DNA from: Pseudomonadota bacterium
GTDB lineage: Bacteria; Pseudomonadota; Alphaproteobacteria; Rhizobiales; Xanthobacteraceae
DNA: 24,954 nt
Direction: 5' to 3'
Assembly: GCA_023388935.1 (NCBI GenBank)
Contig: JAEWFG010000335.1
Location: 1-24,954 of the forward strand
Shown: positions 22,110 to 24,954 of the stretch, in pieces
Layout: every line of letters starts with the position of its first letter
How positions within the stretch are numbered: position 1 is the first letter of the stretch
Notes under the pieces: generated by a model
What the model was told of the DNA's origin: nothing
Databases searched by the model: none
The model's input: only the letters and a program-made list of their open reading frames with translations
Position numbers and translations under genes: made by a program

Positions 22110-24317
22110 TCAATGCGTCAGCACGCGCGCCACACGGAAGCCGATGTCGTCGTGGTGGGCGTCTGGAGCGGCCTTGGCGCGTATGGCGGGCCGCAGCGAG
22201 GACGCGGCCGAGAACCAGTCGCCGCCACGCACCGTCCGCATCGCGCAAGCTCCTTGCGAACGCGCTGCGCTGTCGGAGCCGGCATCTCGGTAGTCGTCAG
22301 CGAAGCAATCGGCCGTCCATTCCCAGACATTGCCGATCAGGTCGGAGAGGCCGAAGGCGTTGGCCTTGAGCGCACCGACGGGCGCCGTGAAGGGATAGCC
22401 GTCGCTACAGGCCATGTAAGAAGCATTCTCCGGCAGGCCCGCATTCTTCGCCGATTGATCGGCGCCGTTCACATAGCGACAGAGATCGGCAGGATTGTCG
22501 GTGAACGCAAAGGGCATTGTACTGCCGGCGCGCGCCGCAAATTCGAATTCGGCCTCCGACAGCAGCCGGTATGGCTTGCCCGTCGCTTTCGACAGCCAGT
22601 CGGCGTAGGCTTGGGCGTCGTTCCAGCTGACGCAGACGGCGGGATGATTGCCGTCCTGTGCGTAGCCGGGCAAGAGATAAGAGCGACCTTCGCGCTCCCT
22701 GGGCAAATTCTGCTCGAACGTGAAGCAGCGGCTGCCGGGCGTGTAGCCGCTCGCTGTGACGAAAGCGGCGAACTGATCGCGCGTCACCTCGAAACGGCCG
22801 ATGGCGATCGTCTCCTTGACCATCACCTTGTGTTGCGGCGCTTCATTGGTCGCCGCGATGCCGTTGCTGATTTCGCTGTCGGATGAGCCCATCATGAATT
22901 CACCTGATGGGATTACCACCATCTCCGGGCAATTCTGGCATTCCTTGAAGCTCTGCTTCGGCTTCAGGCTGCATTCCTCCGGAAGCGACAGGGATCTTGC
23001 AGCGTCAACCGGTAGCGAGACGGCCTGTGGCTCCGTCGCCGCGCAGCCGGTTTGTGCGTGCGGACCAACGTTACCAGTGCCGGGAGCGGGTCTGGGATCA
23101 GTAGGCAGGATCGCAGCCAGTTGCTGAATCTGCGCAGCTTTTGCCCGCGCCGCTTCCACAGCTCTAAGATCTTCTGCCGCCTTTGCAGCTTTCGCCTCTT
23201 CTGCAGCCTTGGCGGCCTTGGCGAGTTCGGCCGCCCTGGCGGCTCTTGCCTCTTCAGCGGCTTTCGCGGCTTTGGCCTCTTCAGCGGCCTTCGTCTTTGA
23301 CGCCGCGATCCGCGCTTCCTCTGCGGCCTTGGCCTGGTCGAGGGCCTTTCTCTCGGCCGCTAGGCGCGCCTGCTCGGCAACATTGGCCGCGATCAGCTTG
23401 TCGCGCTGCGCGCGAGCAAGGTCGCTGTAGAAGCCATTGGGATATTTGGCGAGGAAGGAATCCCAGGCCGCGACGACGTTGATCTGCGAGGTGAGCTGGA
23501 AATCGTCGCGCGCGGTCGCCGCCGGATCGATCTTCGGAGCGGCCGGCAGCGGCACAAGAGCCACGTCATCGCCGCCGAGTGAGCCATAGATGAACGGCTC
23601 TTGCCTGTTGTTCGTCACCTTCAAGACGTCATCGCGAACAAAACCGAAGGCTTTCCGGACATCGAGACCGGGGATCGGAAGATGCTTGACCAGCGCCGTC
23701 GTGAACGGGCTGTTCGCCGTGTCGCCATCATCGGCGGTCGATCCGGCCTTGGCAGCGAAGGCGACCAGCGTATTCGGACTGTTTGGCTCGACCATCACCA
23801 ATCCACGCTGGAGCGAGCGCGATGCTACGGGCCGCTTCATCCGTTTGGAGAATGGATTGTCGCGGCAGGCATCGAGGATGACCATCCGCAGTTTCTTCGC
23901 CGGCTCGACGACCGCCAGCAGCCGATCGAGCGGGATCGCCTCGTCATAGGCATCGATATCGCGCTCGAGCACCGCGTCGACCGGGACGAGGTAGTTGTTG
24001 CCATCGATTTCGAGCCCATGGCCGGCGTAGTAGATGATGGCGAGATCGGCGTCGCGCACAGCTTCAGAGAAATCGCGCAGCGCGCGGCGCATCTCGACCG
24101 CCTTGACGTCGAGCTTGAGCGCCACCGTATCGAAGCCGGCCTTCTTGAACATCTCCGCCATGACGGTGGCGTCGTTGGCTGGATTGGGCAGCTGCGGAAC
24201 CCGCTCGTATGCGGAATTGCCAATCACCAGTGCAATCCGCCGGTCGGCGAAGGCAGGTTCGCAGAACAGGCAGACAGCACAAACGACCAGGAAGATTGCC
24301 GACACAACACGCATCAT
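22110..24317 (-). CDS. Secreted caspase-like (C14) protein with coiled-coil and FGE-like domain
   Basis: A 735-residue exported protein. A signal peptide (1-24, ending EPAFA-DRR) precedes a caspase-fold domain (25-260) with a complete catalytic pair: His100 in YYAGHG and Cys151 in ILDACRDNPF. A short helical segment follows, then an Ala/Lys/Glu coiled coil (about 310-400, repeats of AAEEAKAAKAAEEA type). The C-terminus is an FGE/SUMF1-like domain (about 465-735: MVVIPSGEFMMGSS, HPAVCVSWNDAQAYADWLS, GLSDLIGNVWEWTADC, RTVRGGDWF, GFRVAR). The copper-binding Cys pair of true formylglycine-generating enzymes is replaced by FSAASS, so this domain is probably a binding module. The start is uncertain among ATGs at 24317 and 24314 (GGAAGG just upstream); the longer frame to 24386 begins with GTG inside a palindrome. 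The role is unknown. Confidence 0.87.
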   Translation of the reverse strand: MMRVVSAIFLVVCAVCLFCEPAFADRRIALVIGNSAYERVPQLPNPANDATVMAEMFKKAGFDTVALKLDVKAVEMRRALRDFSEAVRDADLAIIYYAGHGLEIDGNNYLVPVDAVLERDIDAYDEAIPLDRLLAVVEPAKKLRMVILDACRDNPFSKRMKRPVASRSLQRGLVMVEPNSPNTLVAFAAKAGSTADDGDTANSPFTTALVKHLPIPGLDVRKAFGFVRDDVLKVTNNRQEPFIYGSLGGDDVALVPLPAAPKIDPAATARDDFQLTSQINVVAAWDSFLAKYPNGFYSDLARAQRDKLIAANVAEQARLAAERKALDQAKAAEEARIAASKTKAAEEAKAAKAAEEARAARAAELAKAAKAAEEAKAAKAAEDLRAVEAARAKAAQIQQLAAILPTDPRPAPGTGNVGPHAQTGCAATEPQAVSLPVDAARSLSLPEECSLKPKQSFKECQNCPEMVVIPSGEFMMGSSDSEISNGIAATNEAPQHKVMVKETIAIGRFEVTRDQFAAFVTASGYTPGSRCFTFEQNLPREREGRSYLLPGYAQDGNHPAVCVSWNDAQAYADWLSKATGKPYRLLSEAEFEFAARAGSTMPFAFTDNPADLCRYVNGADQSAKNAGLPENASYMACSDGYPFTAPVGALKANAFGLSDLIGNVWEWTADCFADDYRDAGSDSAARSQGACAMRTVRGGDWFSAASSLRPAIRAKAAPDAHHDDIGFRVARVLTH

Positions 24318-24370
24318 GCCTTCCAGCATAATCGCAAATGACGGTATAAAACACCGCATCGACTGATGCT

Positions 24371-24388
24371 CTGTGATCCCGCTCACAG
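24371..24388. promoter_or_regulatory. CRP-type palindrome upstream of the caspase-FGE gene
   Basis: CTGTGA-TCCCGC-TCACAG is a perfect 6-bp inverted repeat with a 6-base spacer and contains the exact CRP consensus TGTGA-N6-TCACA. Its near edge is 54 bases upstream of the ATG at 24317, between the PPK2 stop (24461) and the caspase gene. A CRP/FNR-family regulator is the likely ligand; which one, and whether it activates or represses, is unknown. Confidence 0.6.
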
Positions 24389-24460
24389 TCAGCGCCGGAA
24401 TCTGCCGCTGCGCTGAATCGTTTCAGCCGGATCCCGACGGAACCAAGAGCTGCTCTTGCG

Positions 24461-24954
24461 TCATTTCGCGTGTTCTTCACGCTCGTGAATCACATTGGCG
24501 CGTCCGACAAGGAGATTGTCGACCGGTCCAATGCGCTTGATGTCCTTGCCGGTATAGGGCATGGCGTGAAGCACGTAGCGCATCGCGTTCAAGCGTGCAC
24601 GTTTCTTGTCATCGGACTTGATGACGATCCAGGGGCAGTCCGCCGTGTCGGTATGGAAGAACATGCCCTCTTTAGCGCGGGTGTAGTCGTCCCACTTGTC
24701 GAGCGAGGCGAGATCGATCGGTGAAAGTTTCCACTGCTTCAGCGGATGGCCTTCGCGCTCCTTGAAACGCCGTCGTTGCTCCTCGCGACTCACCGAGAAC
24801 CAGAACTTGATGAGATGCAGGCCGCTGCGAACCAGATTGCGTTCGAATTCAGGGACCTGACGCAGGAACTCATCGTACTCCGCAGGTGAGCAAAAGCTCA
24901 TGACGCGCTCGACGCCGGCGCGGTTATACCAGCTGCGGTCGAACAGCACGATTT
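24461..24954 (-). CDS. ppk2: Polyphosphate kinase 2 (PPK2), 5' end outside window
   Basis: The C-terminal 164 residues or so of a PPK2-family enzyme, which transfers phosphate between polyphosphate and nucleotides. The visible part begins in the Walker B region (VLFDRSWYNRAGVERVM), continues with the lid helix region (REEQRRRFKEREGHPLKQWK then SPIDLASLDKWDDYTRAKEG) and the segment WIVIKSDDKKRARLNAMRYV, ending at TGA. These match class I PPK2 proteins. The Walker A motif and N-terminus lie beyond the window edge. The codon at 24947-24949 is an internal Val (GTG), not a start. The gene lies upstream of the caspase gene on the same strand, 143 bases away and separated by a CRP-type site, so a separate transcript is likely. 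Confidence 0.92.
   Translation of the reverse strand, partial: IVLFDRSWYNRAGVERVMSFCSPAEYDEFLRQVPEFERNLVRSGLHLIKFWFSVSREEQRRRFKEREGHPLKQWKLSPIDLASLDKWDDYTRAKEGMFFHTDTADCPWIVIKSDDKKRARLNAMRYVLHAMPYTGKDIKRIGPVDNLLVGRANVIHEREEHAK

Noticed and set aside
22110..23000. Active formylglycine-generating enzyme for sulfatases
   Set aside because: The catalytic Cys pair is missing and no sulfatase gene is nearby; the fold similarity alone does not support that activity.

Overview
The window reads as a chromosomal segment of a Bradyrhizobium-type alphaproteobacterium (order Hyphomicrobiales). The basis is high GC with strong third-position bias, an Omp25/Omp31-type barrel protein, a DUF2336 protein, a GPDRRR-tailed CheY-like regulator, and short palindromic interspersed repeats of a kind I associate with Bradyrhizobium. 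The species assignment is inference. It is a mosaic of short transcription units rather than one operon, with no phage, plasmid or CRISPR signs. The one mobile element is an ORF-less group IIC intron.

Layout. 1-394 holds a palindromic repeat and a possible operator before a DUF2336 gene (395-1561). A second palindromic repeat (1571-1658) separates it from a minus-strand signalling group: NAD kinase (2967-3746), CheY-like receiver (2321-2866) and Hpt protein (1711-2289). A secreted S10 serine carboxypeptidase (4001-5569) runs tail to tail, overlapping by 14 bases, into a class-C beta-lactamase-like serine hydrolase (5556-6944, minus). From 7053 to 9816 come small envelope proteins: a secreted TPR protein, a His-rich secreted protein, a lipoprotein and the outer-membrane barrel.

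10077-11813 is a patch of small uncharacterised genes, several below usual annotation size cut-offs. Next are a chemoreceptor (12025-13722), a 37-residue membrane peptide, a SAM methyltransferase (13980-14684) and a periplasmic PQQ beta-propeller/cytochrome c fusion resembling polyvinyl-alcohol dehydrogenase (14816-16654). tRNA-Thr(TGT), an unlisted-size 47-residue Trp-rich ORF with its own terminator, and two secreted proteins follow. The second of these ends in a strong intrinsic terminator, and the group IIC intron (18733-19358) sits directly behind it, ending at the rlmB stop codon.

After rlmB come tRNA-Tyr(GTA), a third palindromic repeat, and an OmpA-domain secreted protein (20791-22038). 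This gene converges, over a shared 15-bp terminator hairpin, on a caspase-coiled-coil-FGE-like fusion (22110-24317, minus). Both convergent genes carry a CRP-type GTGA-N6-TCAC palindrome 54-57 bases before their start codons, which suggests co-regulation. The window ends inside a PPK2 polyphosphate kinase gene. The most interesting signals are the ORF-less intron and the co-regulated caspase/OmpA pair.
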